Shown: positions 1 to 6,541 of the stretch, piece after piece
How the letters are laid out: every line of letters starts with the position of its first letter
Position numbering within the stretch: position 1 is the stretch's first letter
Source of the DNA: Pseudomonadota bacterium
GTDB taxonomy: Bacteria > Pseudomonadota > Alphaproteobacteria > Rhizobiales > Devosiaceae
Assembly: GCA_023430705.1 (NCBI GenBank)
Contig: JAEYZJ010000359.1
Coordinates: forward strand, 1-15,401
Reading direction: 5' to 3'
Length of the DNA stretch: 15,401 nucleotides
The notes under the pieces: generated by a model
Seen by the model: only the letters and a program-made list of their open reading frames with translations
Databases searched by the model: none
What the model was told of the DNA's origin: nothing
Position numbers and translations under genes: made by a program

Positions 1-1159
1 CCTCGAAGTTGCCCAGCGGGTTGAGGCCGCGGATCGCCGTGCCGTTCTCCGTGCGGATGACTTCGCGCGGCTCGACGCCGCTTTCCGCAGCGATCGCGTC
101 CGCGAGCGGCTGCGAGTGGGTCACCACCCAGATCTGCGCACGCTCGGCAGCCTTGGCGATGGTCTTCGCCAGCGCCGGCAAGAGGCCCGGGTGGAGGCTC
201 GTCTCTGGTTCATTGAGGGCGATGAGCGGCGGCAGGCGGTAGGAGAGCAGGGCGCCCATCAGGGCGAGGAACTGCAGTGTGCCGTCGGATAGCTCGTGCG
301 CCCAGAACGTGCGCTTTGGCGTCTCGGGGAAAACGAGGCCGAAGGTCGCGAATTCTTCGGGGTAGGGGACGACGAGCTTTGCCCCGGGAAAGGCTAGGTC
401 GACGGCGGCATCGAGGTCGTATGTGTCCTGCCTGATGTGACGGAGGGTGGAGAAAACGGCCGCCAGGTTTGTCCCGTCGGAGGCGAGCAGGGGCGAGGTG
501 ATGGCGCGGCAAGGTCGGCGCAGACCCGAGTCAGCATCGGTCCGGAAGCCATGGAAGAAGCGCCAGTTGGCGAGTTCCTGTCGGAGCGTCGAAATCTCGG
601 GATAGCCTGCGCCTACCGTGGCGAGGGCAGTCTCGCTGGCGAGTGCCTGTTCGTCGACAACCTGCCGCTCCCCGGCAGGCCCGCGGGCCCAGACAGCGGC
701 GTTGGTGCGCTCGAACAACCGTATGTCGCGCTTACCGGTGCGCAGGTCTGCATACTCGTGCTTGACCTGGGCCTCGCCGCTGAAAGCCGCGCTCGTGGGC
801 GTAGGGAACCCCACTTCAATGCCATAAGTCGGCAGGAAGTCGTCGATCTCGAGCCGGGCCTCGAGTTGCAGGCGGCTCCCTCCCTCGTGGGACCGATAGC
901 CATCCGAACGGTACATGGGGTCGAAGCCACCGCGGGCGCCATGGTTCCTGCCGCCAGCCCAGAAGATGGAGGCTAGACCGCCCTCACGGGCGATCTCGTC
1001 GGCGAGCGTGCCGCGGGCCGCGGCATGGAGCAACTCGATGGAACGATAGAGGTTGGTCTTGCCCACCCCGTTGCCGCCGATCAGGACCGTCAGGCGGCGT
1101 AGCGGCAGACGCAGCTTGCGGACGGATCGATAGCCCTTGATGTCGATATCCGTCAGCAC
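1..1159 (-). CDS. AAA/RecF-like ATPase, 3' end cut by window edge
   Basis: The reading frame is open from a GTG at 1159 to the left edge (386 codons), so the C-terminus is missing. Residues 28-35 form a Walker A motif (GGNGVGKT). A signature-like LSDGTLQ lies near 290-296, a Walker B stretch (LIALNEPE) near 312-319, and a switch histidine in THSQ near 347. This order is that of single-chain RecF/SMC-like ATPases of the AAA_21 type (COG4637-like predicted ATPases, usually under 400 residues), so little should be missing. The GTG start is favoured because GGAGG (cctcc on the plus strand, 1168-1172) sits 8 bases upstream and no ATG lies between it and the in-frame stop at 1226-1228. It follows hemF by 66 bases and may be co-transcribed. 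No TOPRIM or nuclease domain is visible in the available part. The substrate is unknown; DNA binding or repair is only inferred from the fold. Confidence 0.88.
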   Translation of the reverse strand, partial: MLTDIDIKGYRSVRKLRLPLRRLTVLIGGNGVGKTNLYRSIELLHAAARGTLADEIAREGGLASIFWAGGRNHGARGGFDPMYRSDGYRSHEGGSRLQLEARLEIDDFLPTYGIEVGFPTPTSAAFSGEAQVKHEYADLRTGKRDIRLFERTNAAVWARGPAGERQVVDEQALASETALATVGAGYPEISTLRQELANWRFFHGFRTDADSGLRRPCRAITSPLLASDGTNLAAVFSTLRHIRQDTYDLDAAVDLAFPGAKLVVPYPEEFATFGLVFPETPKRTFWAHELSDGTLQFLALMGALLSYRLPPLIALNEPETSLHPGLLPALAKTIAKAAERAQIWVVTHSQPLADAIAAESGVEPREVIRTENGTAIRGLNPLGNFE

Positions 1160-1173
1160 CGGCGGTCCCTCCG

Positions 1174-1191
1174 GGGCGGTCCGCTCCGCCC
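1174..1191 (-). other. Intercistronic hairpin before the ATPase start
   Basis: A 6-bp GC-only stem (1174-1179 with 1186-1191) and a 6-base loop lie between the hemF stop and the ATPase Shine-Dalgarno sequence at 1168-1172. There is no T-run, so it is not a good intrinsic terminator. It could influence mRNA processing or access to the GTG start. In such GC-rich DNA it could also be chance. Confidence 0.3.
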
Positions 1192-1225
1192 GGGTGGAAA
1201 GATAGTAGAGAGGGCGTGGCCTCCG

Positions 1226-2095
1226 CTACGGCCACTTCACCTCGGGCGGCATGGACGACAGTATGGACGTGACATTGCCGCCGGTCTTGAGGCCGAATGT
1301 GGTGCCGCGGTCGTAGAGGAGGTTGAACTCGACATAGCGGCCGCGGCGCACCAGCTGTTCGTCGCGATCCGCGGCGGTCCAGGGTGTTTCGAAGTTGCGG
1401 CGCACAAGCCGCGGGTAGACGTCGAGGAAGGCCAGGCCGACATCCTGGGTGAAGGCGAAGTCGGCATCCCAATCGCCGGAATTGTGGTTGTCGTAGAAGA
1501 TTCCGCCGATGCCACGCGGCTCGTTACGGTGGGGCAGGAAGAAGTAGTCGTCGCACCACTTCTTGTAGCGCGCGTAGTCGACGCCATGCGCCTCGCAGGC
1601 GGCGCGGTAGGCGGCGTGGAAATCGACCGAGTCGGGGTCATCCTGCGTTCGGCGCCGGTCGAGAACAGGGGTCAGGTCGCCGCCGCCGCCGAACCACCAC
1701 TTGCCGGTCACGATCATGCGCGTGTTCATGTGCGCGGCCGGAACATTGGGGTTCCACGGATGGATGATGACCGAGACGCCGGCGCTCCAGAACTCGGCGC
1801 CCGCCTCGGTATGCGGCATCTGACGTGCGAACTCCTCCGAGAAGCGGCCGTGGACGGTCGAGATATGGACGCCCGCCTTTTCGAAGACGCGGCCATGCAA
1901 CATGCCCATTTCGCCGCCGCCTCCTGCCTCCCGATGCCATGGAGTGATCTCGAACCGGCCGATGGGTCGGTCGGCATTTGGGCCGGTCACGTCGGCTTCG
2001 ATTGACTCAAGCGCGGTGCAAAGCTGGTCACGGAAGGTCCGGAACCAAGTGGCGGCACGCTGCTGCTTTGATTCAATGTCGGTGGGCAAGGTCAT
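1226..2095 (-). CDS. hemF: Oxygen-dependent coproporphyrinogen III oxidase
   Basis: HemF catalyses the aerobic oxidative decarboxylation of coproporphyrinogen III to protoporphyrinogen IX, a cytosolic step of haem synthesis. The 289-residue product is close to the usual length of about 300. Conserved family blocks are visible: GRVFEKAGVHISTVHG (68-83), HPWNPNVPAAHMNTRM (112-127) with two conserved histidines, WWFGGGGDLTP (133-143), HRNEPRGIGGIFYD (189-202) and the C-terminal block from RRGRYVEFNLLYDRG (250-264) through FGLKTGGN (267-274) to the end. The ATG start at 2095 overlaps the trmL stop by four bases (ATGA), so the two genes are probably translationally coupled. Its position beside petABC fits supply of haem to the bc1 complex, but co-regulation is inference. 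The gene looks intact, with the usual family C-terminus. Confidence 0.97.
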   Translation of the reverse strand: MTLPTDIESKQQRAATWFRTFRDQLCTALESIEADVTGPNADRPIGRFEITPWHREAGGGGEMGMLHGRVFEKAGVHISTVHGRFSEEFARQMPHTEAGAEFWSAGVSVIIHPWNPNVPAAHMNTRMIVTGKWWFGGGGDLTPVLDRRRTQDDPDSVDFHAAYRAACEAHGVDYARYKKWCDDYFFLPHRNEPRGIGGIFYDNHNSGDWDADFAFTQDVGLAFLDVYPRLVRRNFETPWTAADRDEQLVRRGRYVEFNLLYDRGTTFGLKTGGNVTSILSSMPPEVKWP

Positions 2096-2562
2096 GAGAG
2101 TTCAACGAAAGCGTTGGTTTGACGGAGGGCTTCACCTAGCACGAGGCTGCCGGCCACGGCCACGTTCAGCGAGCGCATCTGTTGCCGCATGGGGATGCGG
2201 ATGCGCAATTCGGCGTCGGCCGCGACGGTATCGGGCACTCCGGCGCTCTCACGGCCCAGGACCAGCACGTCACCCGGCCGGAAGGTGGTCTCGTAGGCGG
2301 ACGTGCTCGACTTGGTCGTCAGCAGCACCATGCGGCGCCCGGACTCGCGGCGCCAGGTATCGAAATGGGCGTAGCTGTCGTGCTCGGTGAAGTCGGAGTG
2401 ATCGAGATAGTCGAGCGCGCCTCGCTTCAGTGTGCGGGCCGAGAACGCGAAGCCGGTCGGATGGATGATGTGCAGGCGTACCCCCAGGCAGGCGCCGAGG
2501 CGGAGCAGGGTGCCCGTATTCTGCGCGATGTCGGGCTGATAGAGCGCGAGTTCGATCGTCAT
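2092..2562 (-). CDS. trmL: tRNA (cytidine/uridine-34-2'-O)-methyltransferase, SPOUT family
   Basis: TrmL methylates the ribose of the wobble nucleotide (C34/U34) of certain leucine tRNAs using S-adenosylmethionine. The 156-residue product matches the compact single-domain SPOUT size. Motifs in order: PDIAQNTGTLLRLGACLG (10-27), LHIIHPTGF (30-38), LGRESAGVP (102-110) and the knotted SAM site from RIPMRQQMRSLNVAVAG (122-138) through LGEALRQ (142-148). The E. coli enzyme has equivalent segments (IIRL, LHIIEPMGF, IRIPM, EAWRQ). The ATG at 2562 is the only sensible start, but the bases before it carry no clear Shine-Dalgarno sequence, so the mRNA may have a short, weakly initiating leader. It is the first gene of the leftward trmL-hemF unit and is divergent from petA. 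Confidence 0.95.
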   Translation of the reverse strand: MTIELALYQPDIAQNTGTLLRLGACLGVRLHIIHPTGFAFSARTLKRGALDYLDHSDFTEHDSYAHFDTWRRESGRRMVLLTTKSSTSAYETTFRPGDVLVLGRESAGVPDTVAADAELRIRIPMRQQMRSLNVAVAGSLVLGEALRQTNAFVELS

Positions 2563-2774
2563 AATTGTTGAGTGGTCTCGTTGACTTTGCGGCGGCTGCT
2601 ATAGTGTCGCATAGGGGGAGGCTGAGGGGTCCTGCGGCTGGACAAGGCCCATTCATAGTGTCAAAAGAACGCCCAAATCACGCGCCTTTGAAGGGCGGGG
2701 TTGGCTATGGCATGCCATGCGGCCTGCCCACGGCACCAGGCGCTTGATCAGGGCACAACAGACGGAAGCTTACC
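2563..2774. promoter_or_regulatory. Divergent trmL / petABC control region
   Basis: This 212-base non-coding gap separates divergently transcribed genes. The hexamer CTATAG at 2599-2604 is its own reverse complement, so a -10-like element can be read both ways: TATAGT on the plus strand (2600-2605) for petA and TATAGC on the minus strand for trmL. A TTGACT at 2581-2586 lies only 13 bases before the plus-strand element, too close for a normal -35/-10 pair. If the plus-strand -10 is used, petA has an untranslated leader of roughly 165 bases. The same nine bases, GCTATAGTG, recur upstream of rplY at 15393-15401. Promoter assignment is by eye only. Confidence 0.45.
2707..2718. repeat. Perfect 12-bp palindrome in the petA leader
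   Basis: ATGGCATGCCAT is a perfect inverted repeat about 57 bases before the petA start, inside the presumed 5' leader. It has no spacer, so it would suit a dimeric DNA-binding protein better than an RNA hairpin. No regulator can be named. In a window of this size such a palindrome could arise by chance. Confidence 0.3.
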
Positions 2775-3317
2775 TTGGCGACGCAATCCAATCTGGCACA
2801 TCAGGACGCCCCTCAACCGGGGCGGCGCGATTTCCTCTATATTGCGGCCGGCGCCGTGGGCGCGGTGGGTGTAGCAGGGGCCGCCTGGCCGCTCATCAAC
2901 CAGCTTAATCCGGACGCTTCCGTGCTCGCCCTGGCGAGCATCGAGTTTGACCTGTCGGGCATCGAGGAGGGGCAGTCCGTCACCATCAAGTGGCGCGGAC
3001 TGCCGGTTTTCGTGCGTCATCGTACCCCCCGGGAGATCGAAGAGGCCAAGGCAGTTCCGCTGTCCGATCTCAAGGATCCCGAAACGGACGCGCAGCGCAC
3101 CAAGGAAGGGCACGAGCAGTGGCTGATCATGATCGCCAACTGCACGCACCTGGGTTGCATCCCGGTGGGCGAGTCGGGCGAGTACGACGGCTGGTTCTGC
3201 CCGTGCCACGGTTCGGTCTACGACACGGCTGGCCGTATCCGTAAGGGTCCGGCGCCCACGAACCTCGTGGTGCCGCCGTACCAGTTCCTGTCAGACACTC
3301 TCGTGCAGATCGGTTAA
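2775..3317 (+). CDS. petA: Ubiquinol-cytochrome c reductase, Rieske iron-sulfur subunit
   Basis: This is the [2Fe-2S] subunit of the bc1 complex (complex III). It carries electrons from ubiquinol at the Qo site to cytochrome c1. The 180-residue protein begins with a short cytoplasmic tail, a twin-arginine signal-anchor (RRDFLYIAAG, 17-26) and one membrane helix (about 21-41), so it is probably Tat-exported with the anchor kept. Cluster ligands are C123 and H125 (CTHLGC) and C142 and H145 (CPCHGS). C128 and C144 form the family disulphide. The start is TTG at 2775: no in-frame ATG or GTG lies nearby upstream, and GGAAG (2764-2768) is spaced correctly. It is the first gene of petABC, and petB begins 14 bases after its stop. 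Confidence 0.97.
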   Translation: MATQSNLAHQDAPQPGRRDFLYIAAGAVGAVGVAGAAWPLINQLNPDASVLALASIEFDLSGIEEGQSVTIKWRGLPVFVRHRTPREIEEAKAVPLSDLKDPETDAQRTKEGHEQWLIMIANCTHLGCIPVGESGEYDGWFCPCHGSVYDTAGRIRKGPAPTNLVVPPYQFLSDTLVQIG

Positions 3318-3331
3318 GGGGAGCGTCCAGA

Positions 3332-4618
3332 ATGGCTCACGAATCCAGCTACGTCCCCGGTACCGCAGTCGAGAAATGGCTCGATGACCGCCTGCCGATC
3401 ATCCGGTGGTCCAAAGAGCACCTGATGGACTACCCGACGCCGAAGAACCTCAACTACTGGTGGACCTTCGGCGCTATCCTCGCTTTCATGCTGGTGGTGA
3501 TGATTGTTACCGGCATAGTGCTTGCAATGCACTACACCCCGCATGTCGACCTTGCGTTCAACTCGGTGGAGCATATCCGCCGTGACGTAAACGGCGGCCG
3601 CATCATCCAGGCCGTGCACGCGAACGGCGCGTCGATGTTCTTCTTCGCCGTCTATATCCACATGTTCAGGAACCTCTATTTCGGTTCGTACAAGTCGCCG
3701 CGCGAGGTGATCTGGATCCTCGGCGTGCTGCTGTTCGTGCTGATGGTGACGACGGCGTTCATGGGCTACGTGTTGCCCTGGGGGCAGATGAGCTTCTGGG
3801 CGGCCACTGTGATCACGAACATCGTGGCGGCAGTGCCGGTCATCGGCGACCCGATCCTGCAGCTGCTGCGCGGCGGCTTCGCGGTCGACAACGCCACCCT
3901 CAACCGCTTCTTCTCGCTGCACTACCTGCTGCCGTTCGTGATTGCGGCCGTGGTGGCCCTGCATATCTGGGCGCTGCATGTGCCGGGCAACAACAACCCG
4001 ATCGGCGTGGAGGTGAAGAACAACCGCGAGACCGTGCCCTTCCATCCGTACTACACGATGAAGGACCTGTTCGCGATCGTGGTGTTCTGCATCCCGTTTG
4101 CCTGGTTCGTGTTCTTCGCGCCGGACATCCTCGGGCACCCCGATAACTACATCATGGCCAACAGCCAGGTGACGCCGGCCCACATCGTTCCCGAATGGTA
4201 TTTCCTGCCCTTCTACGCGATCCTGCGCGCCATCGACTTCAACATCTTCTTCATCGACTCGAGGCTCGGCGGCGTCATCTTCTTCGCGGCTGCCCTGCTG
4301 GTGCTGTTCTTCGTGCCGTGGCTCGATACGTCGAAGGTGCGTTCGGGCACGTTCCGTCCGATGTTCAAGTGGTTCTACTGGCTGTTCGTGGTCAACTTCG
4401 TGGCCCTTGCCTGGCTCGGTTCGGCTCCGGCCGAGGGCGTGTATGTCCTCGTCGCCAAGATCTGCACGGCCTACTATTTCCTCTACTTCCTCATCGTGCT
4501 GCCGCTGCTCGGCCGCTTCGAGACGCCCCGGCCGCTGCCGGAGTCGATCACGGAGTCCGTGCTCGCCAAGCACAAGTCCACGGTGGCTCAGCCCGCCGCG
4601 GCATCGACGACGCACTGA
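3332..4618 (+). CDS. petB: Ubiquinol-cytochrome c reductase, cytochrome b subunit
   Basis: This is the eight-helix core of the bc1 complex. It carries haems bL and bH and both quinone sites in the inner membrane. The 428-residue length is that of a complete alphaproteobacterial cytochrome b, not a b6/subunit IV split. Haem ligands form two pairs with the family spacing of 14: H96/H110 and H197/H211. The Qo-site PEWY motif is at 287-290. Residues 122-124 (SPR) and the long hydrophobic segments up to about 394 fit the standard topology, followed by a polar tail rich in alanine and threonine. A strong AGGGGAG (3317-3323) precedes the ATG. The gene is separate from cytochrome c1, unlike the fused fbcH form of Bradyrhizobium. 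Confidence 0.98.
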   Translation: MAHESSYVPGTAVEKWLDDRLPIIRWSKEHLMDYPTPKNLNYWWTFGAILAFMLVVMIVTGIVLAMHYTPHVDLAFNSVEHIRRDVNGGRIIQAVHANGASMFFFAVYIHMFRNLYFGSYKSPREVIWILGVLLFVLMVTTAFMGYVLPWGQMSFWAATVITNIVAAVPVIGDPILQLLRGGFAVDNATLNRFFSLHYLLPFVIAAVVALHIWALHVPGNNNPIGVEVKNNRETVPFHPYYTMKDLFAIVVFCIPFAWFVFFAPDILGHPDNYIMANSQVTPAHIVPEWYFLPFYAILRAIDFNIFFIDSRLGGVIFFAAALLVLFFVPWLDTSKVRSGTFRPMFKWFYWLFVVNFVALAWLGSAPAEGVYVLVAKICTAYYFLYFLIVLPLLGRFETPRPLPESITESVLAKHKSTVAQPAAASTTH

Positions 4619-4638
4619 GACCTCGGGGCACAACGCCA

Positions 4639-5478
4639 ATGATCAAGACCAAAAGCATTATCGGCGCCCTGCTGGTGAGCGTCCTCTTCGCTGCGGCTCC
4701 GGCCGTGGCGCAGGATCACTCCACGCCCGTGATCAAGAAGGAGCCGTGGAGCTTCGCCGGGCCGTTCGGCACCTATGACCGCAACCAGTTGCAGCGTGGC
4801 TTCCAGGTATTCCAGGAAGTCTGCTCCAGCTGCCACTCGGCAGACCTGCTCGCCTTCCGCAACCTGGGCGAGCCCGGCGGCCCGCAGTTCAGCGAGGGCC
4901 AGGTGAAGGCGCTTGCCGCCTCCTACGAGATCCCGGATCCGTCGGTCGAGGGCGGGGTCCGTCCGGGCGTTCCGGCCGACCGCTGGCCGGCCCCGTTTGC
5001 CAACGAACAGGAAGCCCGCGACGCCAACGGCGGCTCGGTACCGCCCGACATGTCGGTGCTGGCCAAGGCCCGCGGAACAACGCAGCCGTTCCCGTGGTGG
5101 ATCCTCAACTACGTGACGCCCTATGCCGAGGGCGGGCCGGACTATATCCACGCGCTCTTGACCGGCTACCATGACGCTCCGGAAGGCTTCGATCTGCCGG
5201 AAGGCAAGTACTACAACGAGTACTTCCCGGGTCACGCTATCGGCATGGCTCCGCCGCTTGCGGATGGCAGCGTGCAGTACGAAGAAGGCGAGAACGGCAG
5301 CGTGCCGATGACCGTCGACCAGTACTCGCGCGACGTGTCGGCCTTCATGATGTGGATGGCCGAGCCGCACCTCGTGGCGCGCAAGGAAGCCGGAATGCAG
5401 GTCATCGCCTTCCTGCTGCTGTTTGCCGGCCTCATGTACATGGTCAAGCGCAAGCTGTGGTCGCGCGTCGAACACTGA
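4639..5478 (+). CDS. petC: Ubiquinol-cytochrome c reductase, cytochrome c1 subunit
   Basis: Cytochrome c1 accepts electrons from the Rieske centre and passes them to soluble or membrane cytochrome c in the periplasm. From ATG 4639 the product has 279 residues. It has a Sec signal peptide (about 1-24, ending APAVA before Q25), the covalent haem site CSSCH at 62-66, the axial methionine in GHAIGMAPPLADG (M203) and a C-terminal anchor helix (about 252-270) followed by a positive tail. Only the two haem cysteines are present, so the extra disulphide known in Rhodobacter c1 is absent. The open frame extends far upstream inside petB, but the signal peptide fixes this start. It begins 20 bases after petB and is followed by a terminator. 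Confidence 0.97.
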   Translation: MIKTKSIIGALLVSVLFAAAPAVAQDHSTPVIKKEPWSFAGPFGTYDRNQLQRGFQVFQEVCSSCHSADLLAFRNLGEPGGPQFSEGQVKALAASYEIPDPSVEGGVRPGVPADRWPAPFANEQEARDANGGSVPPDMSVLAKARGTTQPFPWWILNYVTPYAEGGPDYIHALLTGYHDAPEGFDLPEGKYYNEYFPGHAIGMAPPLADGSVQYEEGENGSVPMTVDQYSRDVSAFMMWMAEPHLVARKEAGMQVIAFLLLFAGLMYMVKRKLWSRVEH

Positions 5479-5499
5479 CGGCCGCGAGATCCGAAAGTT

Positions 5500-5534
5500 G
5501 GCAGAGGGCCCGCCGGGCCCTTTGCCGTTTCTTC
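5500..5534 (+). terminator. Intrinsic terminator of petABC
   Basis: A 12-bp stem (5500-5511 with 5515-5526, one G-U pair) closes on a three-base loop and is followed by the T-rich run GTTTCTT. It starts 22 bases after the petC stop. This is the best rho-independent terminator visible in the window and should separate petABC from the downstream small gene and apt. Confidence 0.8.
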
Positions 5535-5545
5535 CCCAGCGGCGC

Positions 5546-5573
5546 TTGCGATGCCGGGCGAGTTGCCTGATAT
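5546..5573 (+). promoter_or_regulatory. Possible promoter for the 66-residue ORF (and apt)
   Basis: TTGCGA (5546-5551) and TGATAT (5568-5573) are separated by 16 bases and lie between the petABC terminator and the ribosome binding site of the small gene. Having a promoter just after a terminator is sensible, but both hexamers are imperfect. The assignment is by eye. Confidence 0.3.
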
Positions 5574-5602
5574 TGGGCATTACCTGAAGACGGAGGCCTT
5601 AT

Positions 5603-5803
5603 ATGTCGATCATTCGCAGCGCCATGACCGCCGCCGCCTTGGCTCGCACCGTGATTGCGCACCCCGCGGTCAAGGCCGGTATAGCGGCGGCGCCCCTGTT
5701 GCTGACGCCCCAGGTGAAGGCGGCGGCCCGCGACGTGACGCTGACCGGCGCCTACAAGGCAGGCCGCCTGGCGCGCAAGATCGTCGACAGCGCAAAGCGC
5801 TGA
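5603..5803 (+). CDS. Small basic protein of unknown function (66 residues)
   Basis: I do not recognise this protein. The case for a real gene is the GGAGG seven bases before the ATG, its position between the petABC terminator and apt on the same strand, and an amino-acid make-up unlike noise. The N-terminal half is rich in alanine and hydrophobic residues (about 8-34, with LLLTP at 32-36). The C-terminal third is basic (YKAGRLARKIVDSAKR at 51-66). It has no cysteine and no cleavable signal pattern. It could be a small membrane-associated or nucleic-acid-binding protein; neither is shown. A 5-bp stem with an AAA loop overlaps its stop codon (5789-5801). The apt start follows 61 bases later. 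Confidence 0.7.
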   Translation: MSIIRSAMTAAALARTVIAHPAVKAGIAAAPLLLTPQVKAAARDVTLTGAYKAGRLARKIVDSAKR

Positions 5804-5864
5804 GCCGCGGCGACCTTGCATCCTAGAACCTAGCAGACACTCCCTGCCAAGAGCCGCCGCACCG

Positions 5865-6395
5865 ATGCTCGACCTCAAATCGCTTGTCCGCACCATCCCC
5901 GACTATCCCAAGAAGGGGATACTGTTTCGCGACATCACCACGCTGATCGAGGATCCGGAAGGCTTCCGTGAGAGCATCGACCGGCTGGCGAATCTGCATC
6001 GCGACCTGGGCATCACCCACGTTGCCGGCATCGAGGCGCGTGGGTTTATCTTCGGGGCAGGGGTTGCGATCGCGCTTGGCGTCGGCTTCATCCCGGTCCG
6101 CAAGAAAGGCAAGCTCCCCGGCGAGACGATGGGCCAGAACTACGCCCTCGAGTACGGCGTCGACACGATCGAGATCCACGCCGACGTGCTGGGTGCACAG
6201 GACAGGGTCCTGCTGGTGGACGACCTGATCGCCACAGGCGGCACTGCGCTGGCGGCGGTCTCGTTGCTACGCCGGACCGGCGCCGACGTGAGCCATTCGG
6301 CCTTCGTGATCGACCTCATGGACCTCGGCGGCGCCACGAAGCTCCGCGCGGCCGGGGTGCAGGTCGAGGCGCTGATCTCCTTCGAGGGCCACTGA
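5865..6395 (+). CDS. apt: Adenine phosphoribosyltransferase
   Basis: Apt converts adenine and PRPP to AMP and pyrophosphate in the cytosolic purine salvage pathway. The 176-residue product is the normal bacterial length. It shows the Apt N-terminus (IPDYPKKGILFRDIT, 11-25), the adenine-site region THVAGIEARGFIFG (51-64), the flexible loop with RKKGKLPGE (79-87) and the PRPP-binding motif VLLVDDLIATGGT (115-127). The ATG at 5865 has only a weak upstream Shine-Dalgarno sequence, but the N-terminal alignment with the family supports it. The gene follows petABC and the small ORF; this petABC-apt neighbourhood is familiar from Rhizobiales. A weak 4-bp hairpin follows the stop, with no convincing terminator. 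Confidence 0.97.
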   Translation: MLDLKSLVRTIPDYPKKGILFRDITTLIEDPEGFRESIDRLANLHRDLGITHVAGIEARGFIFGAGVAIALGVGFIPVRKKGKLPGETMGQNYALEYGVDTIEIHADVLGAQDRVLLVDDLIATGGTALAAVSLLRRTGADVSHSAFVIDLMDLGGATKLRAAGVQVEALISFEGH

Positions 6396-6441
6396 CGGGT
6401 GTCTGCCCGGAGGTACGAACCGCAACATAACCCACCCCGCT

Positions 6442-6458
6442 CGTTGCTGAACGTTGCT
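6442..6458. promoter_or_regulatory. 7-bp direct repeat with 10-bp period upstream of the response regulator
   Basis: CGTTGCT occurs at 6442-6448 and again at 6452-6458, exactly one helical turn apart. It lies 84 bases before the response-regulator start. A reversed partial copy, GCAAC, is at 6422-6426. OmpR/PhoB-type regulators typically bind such tandem repeats, so this could be an autoregulatory site for the adjacent gene. That link is inference. Confidence 0.35.
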
Positions 6459-6541
6459 CATGGCGATCTTGCAAGGTCCTGTCACAAAACCGCTATCCCG
6501 CTACGCTTGCCATCCGGCCTTCTGGTGGGAATGGTGCGGCC

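Noticed and set aside
2581..2605. TTGACT and TATAGT as a -35/-10 pair for petA
   Set aside because: The spacing is only 13 bases, too short for a normal housekeeping promoter, so only the -10-like element was kept.
3314..4639. Minus-strand open frame of 441 codons covering petB
   Set aside because: It is antisense to an unmistakable cytochrome b gene and its composition (very rich in His, Arg, Glu and Asp) is that of a reverse reading of GC-rich coding DNA.
4588..5580. Minus-strand open frame of 330 codons covering petC
   Set aside because: It is antisense to cytochrome c1 and arises from GC-rich third positions; there is no protein-like pattern.
6398..6413. CGGG/CCCG hairpin after apt as a terminator
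   Set aside because: The stem is only four base pairs and no T-run follows.
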